DNA from: Clostridium sp. KNHs205
Lineage (GTDB): Bacteria > Bacillota > Clostridia > Lachnospirales > Lachnospiraceae
Direction of reading: 5' to 3'
DNA length: 64,000 nucleotides
Assembly (NCBI RefSeq): GCF_000702945.1
Contig: NZ_JNLE01000003.1
Coordinates: 1,659,501 to 1,723,500 of the forward strand
Below, piece after piece: positions 34,131 through 43,271 of this stretch. The notes beneath the pieces are model-generated. The model made no database searches. It had not been told where the DNA came from and saw only the letters and a list, made by a program, of their open reading frames with translations. Position 1 is the first letter of the stretch. Each line of letters begins with the position of its first letter. Both the position numbers and the translations under genes were made by a program.

Positions 34131-35330
34131 CTATTTTTCCAGTGATACCAGACGTTTTTCGCCGGTGATTTCCTGAATGGGTTTAATATCCTGAGTAACC
34201 TCAAGAACTCCAAGGAATTCACCTTTATCATTTCTAACGGCATAATAACGTATCAGGATATATTTCCCCATCATTTTTATCCAGAAATCCTCCTGGTCTT
34301 TCTTTCCGCTCTTAAAGTCCGCCACCAGCTGTTCCACGATATGGACACTTGCCGGTGGATGGCAGTTTGATACATTCCGCCCGATTACTGACCTGGTTCT
34401 GGGAAAGACTCTGTCAGCTGCTTCTGAGAAATACTTAACTACATCCTCTTTGTCCACGAAGGTAATATCAAAGGGCAGGGTATTGAGCATATAGATTAAT
34501 TCCTCCGTTTTTAGCACTCCGGTAGGAAGAACAATAACACCTGCTTCTTTCTTCTCTTCTTTGATAGCAGGTTGATATTCAAGAGAAGGTTTCCATTCCG
34601 GAACCTTATCCACCAGATAACCGAATTCAGTACTCTCATCTGCGATTTTCTTCCATTCGTCCTGCGTAAGGGTTTCAAGGAGCATGGGAAGAAGGATGTT
34701 CTCTTCTTTAAATATCATTTCGGTTACTTTATCTATCAGGGTTTCAATTTTGGCTTTTAGTTCTGAACCGTTCTGATTAAGGATTGACTTAGCTTCCTTT
34801 AACAGATCCCTGATTTCATCATCTACACCCCACATAACCTTAGGCGGTGCTGTAATGCCGTATTGCTCCATATAAGGAAAGAACAGATTCTCCTTTTTCT
34901 GATAATGGATATCCAGACCGTTTAATTTTTCCAGGGTAGCCTTTAAAGCCGCCAATTCTACTGATTCTGGGTCTGATAACCAGGGTTTTATCTCTTTCTC
35001 AATAATCTTTTCTAAAACTCTGTTTTCTCTGATAAGGGTATTAGCCGGATGCCCCGGTATTTTTGTCTGGTCATCTGTTTTATGGATTTCTTCAATGGAT
35101 CCCTTAAATACTGCAGCATGAACGTCACATAAACGCTGTATTTCTGCAACGGGAAGACCTTCTGCGATTAATGCAGCCTCTGCTTCTGAAATTTCAGTAG
35201 CGGAAACTCCCTGAAAGGCTTCTTCAAACTGTTGTTTTACATCTTCTACGGATTTACCGGCATGAAGGCTGTTGATTACCTCTTTTAGTACTTTTTGCCG
35301 GAACTCTCTGTTATTAATACTTTCACTCAT
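34131..35330 (-). CDS. DUF438 domain protein with hemerythrin-like and PAS domains
   Basis: A 399-residue cytoplasmic protein of three parts: DUF438 at about 15-85 (VLKEVINSLHAGKSVEDVKQ ... LCDVHAAVFKG), a hemerythrin-like HHE bundle at about 90-240 (HPANTLIRENRVLEKII, KKENLFFPYMEQYG, FKEENILLPMLLETL), and a C-terminal PAS-like domain at about 265-395 (RTRSVIGRNVSNCHPP, YILIRYYAVRNDKGEFLGVLEVTQDI). Such proteins are thought to sense oxygen or NO through a di-iron site or bound cofactor. AAGGAGG precedes the start. It lies 22 bases downstream of the DUF1858 gene, in the RIC/FNR neighbourhood. Confidence 0.92.
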   Translation of the reverse strand: MSESINNREFRQKVLKEVINSLHAGKSVEDVKQQFEEAFQGVSATEISEAEAALIAEGLPVAEIQRLCDVHAAVFKGSIEEIHKTDDQTKIPGHPANTLIRENRVLEKIIEKEIKPWLSDPESVELAALKATLEKLNGLDIHYQKKENLFFPYMEQYGITAPPKVMWGVDDEIRDLLKEAKSILNQNGSELKAKIETLIDKVTEMIFKEENILLPMLLETLTQDEWKKIADESTEFGYLVDKVPEWKPSLEYQPAIKEEKKEAGVIVLPTGVLKTEELIYMLNTLPFDITFVDKEDVVKYFSEAADRVFPRTRSVIGRNVSNCHPPASVHIVEQLVADFKSGKKDQEDFWIKMMGKYILIRYYAVRNDKGEFLGVLEVTQDIKPIQEITGEKRLVSLEK

Positions 35331-35352
35331 TACTATTCCTCCTTCTCTTATT

Positions 35353-35583
35353 TTACTCTTTTATTGTAAATCCTTTATCTTCGAATACTTTCTTAATTGT
35401 ATCCAGATTGATTTTCTTCATAGCCGCACCTTTTGGTATTGTCATAAATCTTCCGGCAGTCTGTAACATTCCAGGTTTTGTGATATCTGTGAATCCAAGG
35501 TCTGCAAGAATTTCTGCGGTTTCGGGGGCTGTGCTGCACAATTCGTACACTGATTTGCCTAAATCAAGAATTTTATCACTCAT
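35353..35583 (-). CDS. DUF1858 domain protein
   Basis: A 76-residue protein starting at MSDKILDLGKSVYELC; AAAGGAT lies just before this ATG, while upstream in-frame codons lack a ribosome site. DUF1858 domains are small helical units often linked to DUF438, hybrid cluster or other redox proteins. The single early Cys (YELC) precedes the usual PETAEILADLGF segment. It sits in an operon-like arrangement immediately upstream of the DUF438 gene, a pairing common in clostridia. Confidence 0.88.
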   Translation of the reverse strand: MSDKILDLGKSVYELCSTAPETAEILADLGFTDITKPGMLQTAGRFMTIPKGAAMKKINLDTIKKVFEDKGFTIKE

Positions 35584-35776
35584 AGCTTCTATCCTTTCCG
35601 AATTCGTTAACACCTGCGCAGTACTTCCACTTACATATAGAAGCATAACCTGCCGCAGATATTTTAAACCAGGGTGTGTCTGAAATCTGACCAGTTCTTA
35701 AAAGGAGCAACAAGAACAGTACAAGGTGCTTACAGATGTATTTACAGACTACCCTCAGCAACCTATAGGTAAGATA

Positions 35777-36493
35777 TTAATGGGTGGCGTAATCCTTCAG
35801 CAGAATATTGTTTTCTAAATGAATGTGCTGGTGAAGATCCTGTTCCAGTGCTTCTAACAGGGAGTAGGTCTTCTGATAGGTAGCACAGGCACCGTCAGGC
35901 AGGGTATAGTCCTTAGAAATACTGCGTAATTTTCGAAGTATCTCACCGGCTGCTTCATGCTCAGAGATAATTTCATCAGTAAGGCTTCTGGCCTCAGAGG
36001 TGGAATCCATATCCTTGCTGCAGCTACAAGAAGCAGCTGAGTTCTCCAATAAAGGAAACAGAAGATTTTCTTCTTTTAACAGATGCTGTTCCAGATCTGT
36101 TTTAAGCCTGCCAAACAGCTGATACATCTCAAACAACTCCCTGTGTTTGCTGCCATGAACCCTGAGAACGGTATTTAATAATTCCGCAGCTTCCGGTAAT
36201 GCTTTTCTTAAATAGCTGTGATGGGTATCCTCAATATAGGCAGACAGAACGGGTGAACTCATCTGGTCAAAGGGAAGGGCTGTGGTTTCTGTGTTATTCT
36301 CATGTTCAGTTACTAACTGATCCAGCCTACCGTATACTTCCTCCAGGGGAAGGCTCTGTTCTTTCATAACAGCAGCAAGAGGTCTGTGTCCGCCGCAGCA
36401 GAAATCAATACCATATTCTTTAAAGATTCGGGTTGCTTTTGGAAGGGCTGCTGCTACGTCTCCGATGCTTATGTTTATATCACGGTAATTCAT
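35777..36493 (-). CDS. ric: Iron-sulfur cluster repair di-iron protein (RIC/ScdA/YtfE)
   Basis: A 238-residue protein. The N-terminal ScdA_N domain holds the hallmark FKEYGIDFCCGGHRPL with Cys32-Cys33. Residues about 80-238 form a hemerythrin-like four-helix bundle with His/Glu ligands (DTHHSYLRKALPE, LEQHLLKEENLLFPLL, ISEHEAAGEIL, DLHQHIHLENNILL). RIC proteins restore Fe-S clusters damaged by NO or oxygen. A Ser/Cys-rich insertion (AASCSCSKDMDS) before the third helix is notable. A predicted FNR-activated promoter lies upstream. Confidence 0.95.
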   Translation of the reverse strand: MNYRDINISIGDVAAALPKATRIFKEYGIDFCCGGHRPLAAVMKEQSLPLEEVYGRLDQLVTEHENNTETTALPFDQMSSPVLSAYIEDTHHSYLRKALPEAAELLNTVLRVHGSKHRELFEMYQLFGRLKTDLEQHLLKEENLLFPLLENSAASCSCSKDMDSTSEARSLTDEIISEHEAAGEILRKLRSISKDYTLPDGACATYQKTYSLLEALEQDLHQHIHLENNILLKDYATH

Positions 36494-36545
36494 AAAAAAT
36501 TCCTCCTTATGATGTCCTGTTGGTTTGCATTTATTTGATACTGCA

Positions 36546-36587
36546 AGTATAACGGACTCATAGGAGGAATTCTGTGATTTAAGTCAA
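36546..36587 (-). promoter_or_regulatory. FNR-type operator and promoter of ric
   Basis: On the minus strand TTGAC-TTAA-ATCAC (36587-36574) matches the FNR consensus TTGAT-N4-ATCAA at 8 of 10 positions. A -10 TATACT lies at 36551-36546. Taking a start site seven bases further (about 36539), the operator centre is about 41.5 bases upstream, the classic class II activator position. The FNR-like gene next door is the obvious candidate regulator. Confidence 0.6.
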
Positions 36588-36651
36588 ATTTTAGTTTATT
36601 ATAATTTAAATTATTTTCTTTACCATTAATTCTGCTGATTTATGACAAATC

Positions 36652-37362
36652 TTAAGTAGCAGCTTCTTTTAAGACCTCAATATCTAGCAACAAAAGAGAT
36701 TTATTGCTGACCGAACGTATAATTCCGTCATTTTCAAGCTGCATAAGCTTTCGGCTTACCGTTTCTCTGGCAATACCAAGATAATTGGCTATCCCTTCTC
36801 GGCTTAAGGGCAGGCGTATGAGAATACCCTCGGGAACAGTTCTTCCATATTTTTCGGAAAAGTCCATTAATAGAGAACTGATGCGGGAATCAATACTGCG
36901 TATTCCCAAACTCTGCATAGTGTTCTCCAGTGTTGCCATTCGTCCGCCAAGCTCTTCTATTACTTTAACAGCGATATCAGGATAGGCAGCTAATAAATGA
37001 CGGAATTGGGTTTTAGTTAACATACATACCTTCACATTTTCCAGGGCTTCAACTGTATAGCTTGCATTTAGATTATTTAAAAGGTACTGTTCCCCAAAGA
37101 AGTCGCCTTCAGAAAAGATGTATAATATTTGTTCCCGTCCGTCCTGGGTATATTTATAGGCTTTTACACTGCCCACATCCATGATAATGAGAAAGTCCAC
37201 CGAATCCCCGGTATGAAAGAGGATTTCACCTTTTTTATATTCTCTGTGGTCGATCCACTGGGATATCTTTAACAGATCCTCATGATTCAAGGAAGAAAAA
37301 ATGGGAACCTTGTGTACACATAGATGGTTATTGCAATAACTGCAATTATGTTCTTCTGCCAT
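36652..37362 (-). CDS. FNR-like Crp/Fnr family regulator with cysteine cluster
   Basis: A 236-residue regulator. The start is taken at MAEEHNCSYC because GGAAGGAG lies seven bases before it; a longer frame adds only seven residues. N-terminal C7, C10 and C15 plus C113 (ENVKVCML) mirror the four Cys that hold the [4Fe-4S] cluster in FNR. Residues about 20-130 are the cyclic-nucleotide-like barrel (GDFFGEQYLL), followed by the dimer helix and a winged helix with LSREGIANYLGIARETVSRKLMQLENDGII. An oxygen or NO sensing role is a strong inference, with ric and its neighbours as targets. Confidence 0.92.
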   Translation of the reverse strand: MAEEHNCSYCNNHLCVHKVPIFSSLNHEDLLKISQWIDHREYKKGEILFHTGDSVDFLIIMDVGSVKAYKYTQDGREQILYIFSEGDFFGEQYLLNNLNASYTVEALENVKVCMLTKTQFRHLLAAYPDIAVKVIEELGGRMATLENTMQSLGIRSIDSRISSLLMDFSEKYGRTVPEGILIRLPLSREGIANYLGIARETVSRKLMQLENDGIIRSVSNKSLLLLDIEVLKEAAT

Positions 37363-37619
37363 AGAAATCTCCTTCCATAACAAACTTTATTGCCAGGGGA
37401 CAAATGCTGTCCTGCTTTTTAGTAATCTGGGTAAAAGTATTCATCAAATTAAATCCTACCACATTACTTGCCCGGTAACAACCGCCAAGTTATAAAAGCA
37501 GCGATAGCTTTTTTAACTTGTCAAAACACAGGCAATAGATAGATTAAGATATTAATTGTTAGATTTCTTGATTTAAAAAGGTAGAATAGACAAAAAACAG
37601 ATAGAATAGACAAGAAGTA

Positions 37620-37666
37620 TTGTAAAAAATATCCAAGATGTTATAATGTTAATGTAAACATCTTGG
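37620..37666 (+). promoter_or_regulatory. Promoter with overlapping inverted repeat, toxin-like gene
   Basis: A -35-like TTGTAA (37620-37625) and consensus -10 TATAAT (37642-37647) are 16 bases apart. CCAAGATGTT (37633-37642) and AACATCTTGG (37657-37666) form a perfect 10-bp inverted repeat flanking the -10, suggesting an operator; since TAACCGTTTTTT follows, it could alternatively be a terminator for leftward-lying transcription. Nothing else is visible in 37363-37619. Confidence 0.5.
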
Positions 37667-37774
37667 TAACCGTTTTTTCACCTTATGAGAGGGGGAATAG
37701 GGAAAAATGCAGGAAACAGGTCACAAAGAACTATTGACGGAAAGGGACAGACGAAAAGGAAAGGTGGTGAGAGT

Positions 37775-37879
37775 ATGATCACCTATGATTCCCTGTTTCT
37801 GATGCTTCAATTCGGCATGTTACTAATTGCAATGTTTAATCTAATCGAGAAAAGTAATGGAAAAAACACAAGAAAATAA
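37775..37879 (+). CDS. Putative holin-like small toxin (type I TA, TxpA/Hol_Tox family)
   Basis: A 34-residue peptide beginning MITYDSLFLMLQFGMLLIA, followed by FNLIEKSNGK and a basic tail. The Tyr-x-Ser-Leu start and a single transmembrane helix followed by lysines match the putative holin-like toxin family. Start ATG 37775 has GGTGGTGAG upstream; the longer open frame to 37685 is basic and unrelated. In this family translation is blocked by an antisense RNA overlapping the 3' end; the strong hairpin at 37936 would fit the shared terminator, but I could not identify the antisense promoter with confidence. Confidence 0.7.
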   Translation: MITYDSLFLMLQFGMLLIAMFNLIEKSNGKNTRK

Positions 37880-37935
37880 TTTGCATAAGAAAGCAGGAGG
37901 CCTATGGAGCAGACTAATCTGACGCACTATCTTTA

Positions 37936-37972
37936 GGGAGCACCCTTAATCGAAATGGGATGCTCTCTTTTT
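37936..37972 (+). terminator. Strong terminator downstream of the toxin-like gene
   Basis: GGGAGCA-CCC pairs with GGG-A-TGCTCTC around TTAATCGAAAT, followed by TTTTT. The rest of 37973-38211 is AT-rich leader of the ABC operon. Confidence 0.85.
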
Positions 37973-38211
37973 AATTGCCATAAATTATTGGAATGAGCAA
38001 GTGGCTAAAGTAAGGACCAGCAGTTTAGAGCCATAGCAGCTGCCCAAATAAATATTCTAAAAATTTTTCCCTAAAAATATGGAAATGTTCACAAATTTTT
38101 CGCAATCAGGTAGTAACATAGACTTGTTAGTTTGCCTGACAGGAATCTTATGAGTTGCGGCTGCAGCTTATACAGTCAGCAAATATGTTTTCATTTAAGG
38201 AGGAGAAAAGG

Positions 38212-39333
38212 TTGATTGAAGTAAAAAATCTTGTAAAAAAGTATGGGGAGCATCTGGCAGTAGATGACCTGAGCTTTACCCTGGAAAAGGGACAGATTCT
38301 CGGATTTCTCGGCCCCAATGGTGCCGGTAAATCAACAACAATGAATATTCTCACAGGTTACATATCAGCGACGGAAGGAACCGTTGTAATTAACGGTCAT
38401 GACATATTTGACGAACCCGAGGAAGCAAAGAAATGTATTGGTTATCTGCCGGAGCTTCCGCCTCTTTATCAGGATATGACAGTAAGAGAATATTTGAATT
38501 TTGTTGCGGACATTAAGTCCGTAAAAAAGAACGAAAAACGGCAGATGATTGACAGAATCATGAGAATGACTAAGATAACAGAGGTATCTGAGCGTCTGAT
38601 CAAGCAGTTGTCAAAGGGCTACAAGCAAAGAGTAGGTCTTGCCCAGGCAATTGTAGGATTTCCAGAGGTGATTATTCTAGATGAGCCTACAGTAGGCCTT
38701 GATCCCATGCAGATTATTGAGATCAGAGATCTGATTAAGGAATTAAGCAAAAAACATACCATTATATTAAGCTCCCATATTCTTTCTGAAATAAGTGCTA
38801 TCTGCGATCAGGTAATGATCATAAATAAAGGAAGGCTTATCGTATCGGATACCCCTGATAATCTGTCCAGGCATATCGGTGGTTCTACCGGTTTACACCT
38901 GGAAGTCAAAGGCGAGAAAGATACAGTGAAAAAGGCACTGGAAAATATCACTGAAATTACCAAGCTTGAATTTGATAAGAACTCAAAGGAGGGTATGGTA
39001 AAATTATCTGCCTTCAGCAGGGAAGAAAGTGATATCAGAGAAGCTGTATTCTATGCTTTAAGTGATGCCAGATGCCCTATCTATGAGATGCATACCTCCA
39101 ATATGTCCCTGGAGGATATTTTCCTTGAACTTACCCAGGAAAGCAAACCTGCCTCAAACGGGGGAAAGAACTCTAACAGATTGTTCCGCAAGAATAAGAA
39201 AGCCTCTGCAGCACAGGAGAATACGAAGGAACCTGAAATAGAGAAAACTTTGGATACTGTAAAGATTGCTGAGAGCGTTCTTCCGGTAGAAGAGGAATTG
39301 GTTTCAGACTCTGAACAGAAGGAGGAGAATTAA
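38212..39333 (+). CDS. ABC transporter ATP-binding protein (GldA/NosF-like)
   Basis: A 373-residue protein. TTG 38212 is the start because AAGGAGG (38198-38204) is ideally placed. The nucleotide-binding domain has Walker A GPNGAGKST (34-42), signature LSKGYKQRVGLAQA, Walker B VIILDEPTVGLDP and the H-loop SSHIL. A C-terminal extension (about 240-373) includes a regulatory domain and a charged, Lys/Glu-rich tail ending in SDSEQKEEN. It drives the membrane partner encoded two bases downstream. The four-gene order ATPase, permease, GldG-like and DUF4340 is a known arrangement of unknown substrate in Firmicutes and Bacteroidetes. Confidence 0.92.
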   Translation: MIEVKNLVKKYGEHLAVDDLSFTLEKGQILGFLGPNGAGKSTTMNILTGYISATEGTVVINGHDIFDEPEEAKKCIGYLPELPPLYQDMTVREYLNFVADIKSVKKNEKRQMIDRIMRMTKITEVSERLIKQLSKGYKQRVGLAQAIVGFPEVIILDEPTVGLDPMQIIEIRDLIKELSKKHTIILSSHILSEISAICDQVMIINKGRLIVSDTPDNLSRHIGGSTGLHLEVKGEKDTVKKALENITEITKLEFDKNSKEGMVKLSAFSREESDIREAVFYALSDARCPIYEMHTSNMSLEDIFLELTQESKPASNGGKNSNRLFRKNKKASAAQENTKEPEIEKTLDTVKIAESVLPVEEELVSDSEQKEEN

Positions 39334-39334
39334 G

Positions 39335-40198
39335 ATGCTGGCTATATTTAAGAAAGAACTGAAATCCTATTTTACCTCAATGACAGGATATGTGTTTGTA
39401 GCTTTTTTCCTGGTAATTGTGGGAATTTATTATGCTGTTTATAATTTAATGAATATGGTGGCTAACTTTGAATATGTGCTGTCCGGCATTTCTTTTATCT
39501 TCGTTCTGTTAGTACCGATCCTAACAATGAGGCTGATGGCAGAAGACAAGAAACAGAAAACGGACCAGTTATTATTCACTTCCCCCTTATCCATCAGTAA
39601 AATCATATCAGGTAAATATTTTGCAGTATTATCTGTATTTTTAATCGCTATGGTAATTGTCTGCCTGTATCCCCTGATATTGCTACAGTTCGGCAGCTTG
39701 TCCCTTAAGGTTGCCTATGGCTCCATCCTGGGCTTTACTCTTTTGGGGGCGGCTTATATCTCCATCGGTTTATTTGTATCATCCTTAACAGAAAGCCAAT
39801 TAGTAGCTGCGGTGGTTTCCTTTGTAGTTATTCTGGTTACGGTACTGATGGATAGCCTTGTATCCTTCTTGCCCACAGATAATCGTACCTGCTATCTGGT
39901 ATTTTTAGTGGCGATTCTTCTAATCTGCTGGCTTTTGTACAGTATGATGCACAATTATGTGGTGGCACTTACCATTGGTGTGATCGGTGAAGCGGCTCTT
40001 GCTGTAACCTATTTTATAAAGCCTGCCTTATTTGACGGTTTGCTGACCAAGGTACTGGGCTGGTTTTCCGTAATGTCGAGATTTGATAATTTCACTACCG
40101 GAATCCTTGACCTGTCTTCGGTGGTCTATTATTTAAGCGTTGTATTCATATTCCTGTTCTTAACTGTTCAGGTAATCAAGAAACATAGATGGAACTAA
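39335..40198 (+). CDS. ABC-2 type permease (GldF-like)
   Basis: A 287-residue membrane protein with six predicted helices (YVFVAFFLVIVGIYYAVY, FIFVLLVPILTMRLM, VLSVFLIAMVIVCLYPLIL, and so on). LTMRLMAEDKKQKTDQLLFTSP is the cytoplasmic motif shared by GldF and NosY-type permeases. GGAGG ends the upstream ATPase gene, so translation is coupled. Confidence 0.9.
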   Translation: MLAIFKKELKSYFTSMTGYVFVAFFLVIVGIYYAVYNLMNMVANFEYVLSGISFIFVLLVPILTMRLMAEDKKQKTDQLLFTSPLSISKIISGKYFAVLSVFLIAMVIVCLYPLILLQFGSLSLKVAYGSILGFTLLGAAYISIGLFVSSLTESQLVAAVVSFVVILVTVLMDSLVSFLPTDNRTCYLVFLVAILLICWLLYSMMHNYVVALTIGVIGEAALAVTYFIKPALFDGLLTKVLGWFSVMSRFDNFTTGILDLSSVVYYLSVVFIFLFLTVQVIKKHRWN

Positions 40199-40215
40199 GG
40201 AGGGAGCAAAAGCAG

Positions 40216-41742
40216 ATGAAGGATCAGATTACAGATAACAACACCAATGAAACTATAGATAATATAACGGAAAACGTAACTGATGGCAAGGAAGCAGCAG
40301 TAACAAAGACAAGTATTGCTGATAAGATCAAGGCTTCCTTTACATCCAGAAAGTTCAGAGGAGGCGCTTATGCAACGGCAGTCTCAGCTGTTGTCATTAT
40401 CATTATTCTGGTATTGAACATCATTGTTACGGAGCTTGATTTAAAAGTAGATATCAGCAAGGAAGGCACTTTTACCCTGACAGATGTTACAAAGGATTAT
40501 GTAAAGAACATCAAAGATGATATTACAATCTATTATCTTGCACAGACCGGTCAGGAGGATAAAACCACTACAGAAATCATTCAGAAGTATCCTCAGCTGT
40601 CAGGACATATTAAAGTGGAATATAAAGACCCGGTGCTTTATCCCAGCTTTGCGCAGAAATATTACAGCGATGCAATCACCAACAACAGTGTACTGGTCGT
40701 AAACAACAGCAATGACAGGGCAAAATATATACCTGCGGGAGATATGATAGTTTCGGAGGTGGATTATAACACTTACCAGAGCTATCAGACCGGAATCGAT
40801 GTAGAAGGTCAGGTAACCTCAGCCCTGCAGTATGTAACGACAGAAGACCTGCCGGTTATGTATACCGTTACGGGTCATGGTGAGGCAGAACTTGGTACAA
40901 CCATAACGAACTCCCTGGGAAAGATTAATGTTACCTCTCAATCCATTAATACCCTTACCAGTGAAAGCATTCCCGAGGATTGCTCCGTACTGCTGATCAA
41001 TGCTCCCCAGAAGGATTATTCCCCCGATGAGGTTATCATGATAAAAGATTATCTGTCTAAGGGTGGAGACGCACTGATCTATACCGACTATAATACCAGC
41101 AGCCTTGAAAATTTCGCATCATTACTGGACTATTATGGTGTAAGCCAGGTTACCGGTCTGGTAGTAGAAGGCAGCAGAAACCATTATATGGGACAATATA
41201 TGACCTATCTTGTACCGGATTACAGTACCCATGAGATTACCACTGATTTAAAGTCCGATGGCACTTATGTGGTAGCACCGCTCTCTTCCGGTCTTCAGAC
41301 TCTGGATACGGCAAGAAGTACCATAACAACAGCTCCCATTCTGGTTACCTCTGATGAGGCATATTCAAAGACTGATATTAACTCAACCAATAGTTCCAAA
41401 GAAGCTGGTGATATTGACGGTCCCTTTAACCTTGGTATCGCGGTTACGGAAACCTATAATGAAGCGGAAACAAAGCTGGTGGTATACGGCTCTTCTGCTT
41501 TGATTGACGAGAGTATGGTATCTTCCTCCTCCCTCGGTAATCTTGACCTGTTTTTAAATTCCGTAAATTATGTAACCGATAAAGCGGATACCCTTGCAGT
41601 CAGAACTGTAAGCACCCAGCAGCAGTACTTAAATGTAACAGCAGCACAGGCTAATCTCTGGTCCGTTCTTATGGTCATCGTATTACCTGTATTTGTTCTT
41701 GGAACCGGTGGTTTTGTTGTTCTTAGAAGGAGGAAAAAATAA
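40216..41742 (+). CDS. GldG-family ABC auxiliary protein
   Basis: A 508-residue protein with one N-terminal helix (about 45-65, AVSAVVIIIILVLNIIVTEL) and one C-terminal helix (about 480-500, VLMVIVLPVFVLGTGGFVVL) ending in basic residues RRRKK. The large outside part resembles the ABC_transp_aux/GldG domain: YYLAQTGQEDKTTTEIIQKY, VYTVTGHGEAEL-type segment and LLINAPQKDYSPDEVIMIKDYL. ATG 40216 is preferred, with AAGGAGGG upstream; ATG 40189 would overlap the permease gene. It overlaps the next gene by one base. Confidence 0.87.
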   Translation: MKDQITDNNTNETIDNITENVTDGKEAAVTKTSIADKIKASFTSRKFRGGAYATAVSAVVIIIILVLNIIVTELDLKVDISKEGTFTLTDVTKDYVKNIKDDITIYYLAQTGQEDKTTTEIIQKYPQLSGHIKVEYKDPVLYPSFAQKYYSDAITNNSVLVVNNSNDRAKYIPAGDMIVSEVDYNTYQSYQTGIDVEGQVTSALQYVTTEDLPVMYTVTGHGEAELGTTITNSLGKINVTSQSINTLTSESIPEDCSVLLINAPQKDYSPDEVIMIKDYLSKGGDALIYTDYNTSSLENFASLLDYYGVSQVTGLVVEGSRNHYMGQYMTYLVPDYSTHEITTDLKSDGTYVVAPLSSGLQTLDTARSTITTAPILVTSDEAYSKTDINSTNSSKEAGDIDGPFNLGIAVTETYNEAETKLVVYGSSALIDESMVSSSSLGNLDLFLNSVNYVTDKADTLAVRTVSTQQQYLNVTAAQANLWSVLMVIVLPVFVLGTGGFVVLRRRKK

Positions 41743-43271
41743 TGGCTGGCAGTAAGCGTAAGAAGCACCTGGGATTATTGCTGCTGCTCCTTGCTATGAT
41801 TGTTTTACTGGGTGTATATTTCTGGCTGGTGAAATACAACGACAAGAAAGAAGCGCAGGACACAGCAGCAGACGAAACCAAAGCAATCGTTTCACTGGAT
41901 ACGGGTACCATAAAGAGTATCTATTTTAAGAATCCCTCACTGGAGATGACGTTAACCTTAAATGACAAAGGGGTATGGGAAGATAAGGAGAATTCCACTT
42001 TTCCTGTAAACCAGACCTATGCTGCCAATATGCAGAATGCTTTTGCAGAGATTAAACCTACTTCCACTCTCACGGAAGGAATTGAGGACCTGTCTGCTTT
42101 TGGTCTGGAGAATCCGGTAATAACGGCAACGGCCACTACCAGTGATGGCAAGGAAACCACTGTAATGATCGGAAATGAGACGCCTTTTGGTGGTGAATAT
42201 TATGCGGCATTGGAAGGAAGTAAAGAAGTCTATGTAATCGGAACCTCCTTCTACAGTTATTTTCATTACACCAGGACAGACCTGACAGCAGTAGAAGCTA
42301 TACCGGCTGTTAAAGCAGAGAATGTAACGAAGCTTTCGGTAACGGCAAAGGATGGCAAGGACTTTGAAGTGGTTTATGATGAGGATTCCCCCTATGATTA
42401 TTCCGGCTTTAGCAACTATATCATGAATAAGCCTTATGCAACTCCCGTAGCTGCAGATAATGACAGTATGACAACCCTGTTTGGTAATTATGCGTCCCTT
42501 TCCTTCTCCTCCTGTGCAGATTATAATGCAACGGACTTGAGCAAATACGGACTTGAGGAGCCTGCCTATACAGTATCACTAGATTACTATGAAGAGCAGG
42601 CTGCGGAAACTGACGGTACGGATAGCAGTACCGATACCGGGACAGATACTGGCACAACAGGCAGTACGGACAGCACTGATACAGCGAAAACCGTTAAGGT
42701 CAACAAAAGTCTGACCTTATTGATTGGAGCAACCAATGAAGACGGTAATTATTATGCGAAAACATCAGATTCCAATGCAGTTAATATATTAGATAGTTCA
42801 ACGGTAGAGAAGCTGACCGCTATTGATGCTTACAGCAATACTTATAAATATGTAAATCTCATAAGCATTGAATCAGTGGATAGTGTTGATATTACAGCCG
42901 GTGGAGTCTCTCATACCTTAGCAATTGAAAGAGAGACTACCACAAAAGACGGTAAGGATACCACTACCGCTGTTTATACGGCAGATAAGAAAACCGTGGA
43001 AGAAGACGTCTTCAAGAAATTCTATCAGGTATTAATAGCACCTAAGACGGAAAGAGAAATACCGGAAGCGGATTTAATGAAGGGTGAGAAGGAAACACCT
43101 GTTATGACCGTAACATATCACTTAAATACTTCCAAAACACCTTTTGTAGTTGAATTCAAACCTTATGACGACAGTTATTATATTGTAAATACCAATGGAA
43201 CGGAGTATTTCCTGATGGATTTAAGAAATGCCACATCCATCACTGACGGATTGAAAGAATTATTGCAGTAA
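41742..43271 (+). CDS. DUF4340 domain membrane-anchored protein
   Basis: A 509-residue protein with one N-terminal transmembrane helix (LGLLLLLLAMIVLLGVYFWL, 9-28) and an extracellular region of repeated DUF4340 units (DLSAFGLENPVITATATTSDGK, DLSKYGLEEPAYTVSLDYY). A low-complexity Thr/Asp/Gly/Ser stretch (about 285-310) splits it. Partner of the GldG-like protein; role in the complex is unknown. Its last codon and stop (CAGTAA) form the first unit of a 19-bp tandem repeat. Confidence 0.9.
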   Translation: MAGSKRKKHLGLLLLLLAMIVLLGVYFWLVKYNDKKEAQDTAADETKAIVSLDTGTIKSIYFKNPSLEMTLTLNDKGVWEDKENSTFPVNQTYAANMQNAFAEIKPTSTLTEGIEDLSAFGLENPVITATATTSDGKETTVMIGNETPFGGEYYAALEGSKEVYVIGTSFYSYFHYTRTDLTAVEAIPAVKAENVTKLSVTAKDGKDFEVVYDEDSPYDYSGFSNYIMNKPYATPVAADNDSMTTLFGNYASLSFSSCADYNATDLSKYGLEEPAYTVSLDYYEEQAAETDGTDSSTDTGTDTGTTGSTDSTDTAKTVKVNKSLTLLIGATNEDGNYYAKTSDSNAVNILDSSTVEKLTAIDAYSNTYKYVNLISIESVDSVDITAGGVSHTLAIERETTTKDGKDTTTAVYTADKKTVEEDVFKKFYQVLIAPKTEREIPEADLMKGEKETPVMTVTYHLNTSKTPFVVEFKPYDDSYYIVNTNGTEYFLMDLRNATSITDGLKELLQ

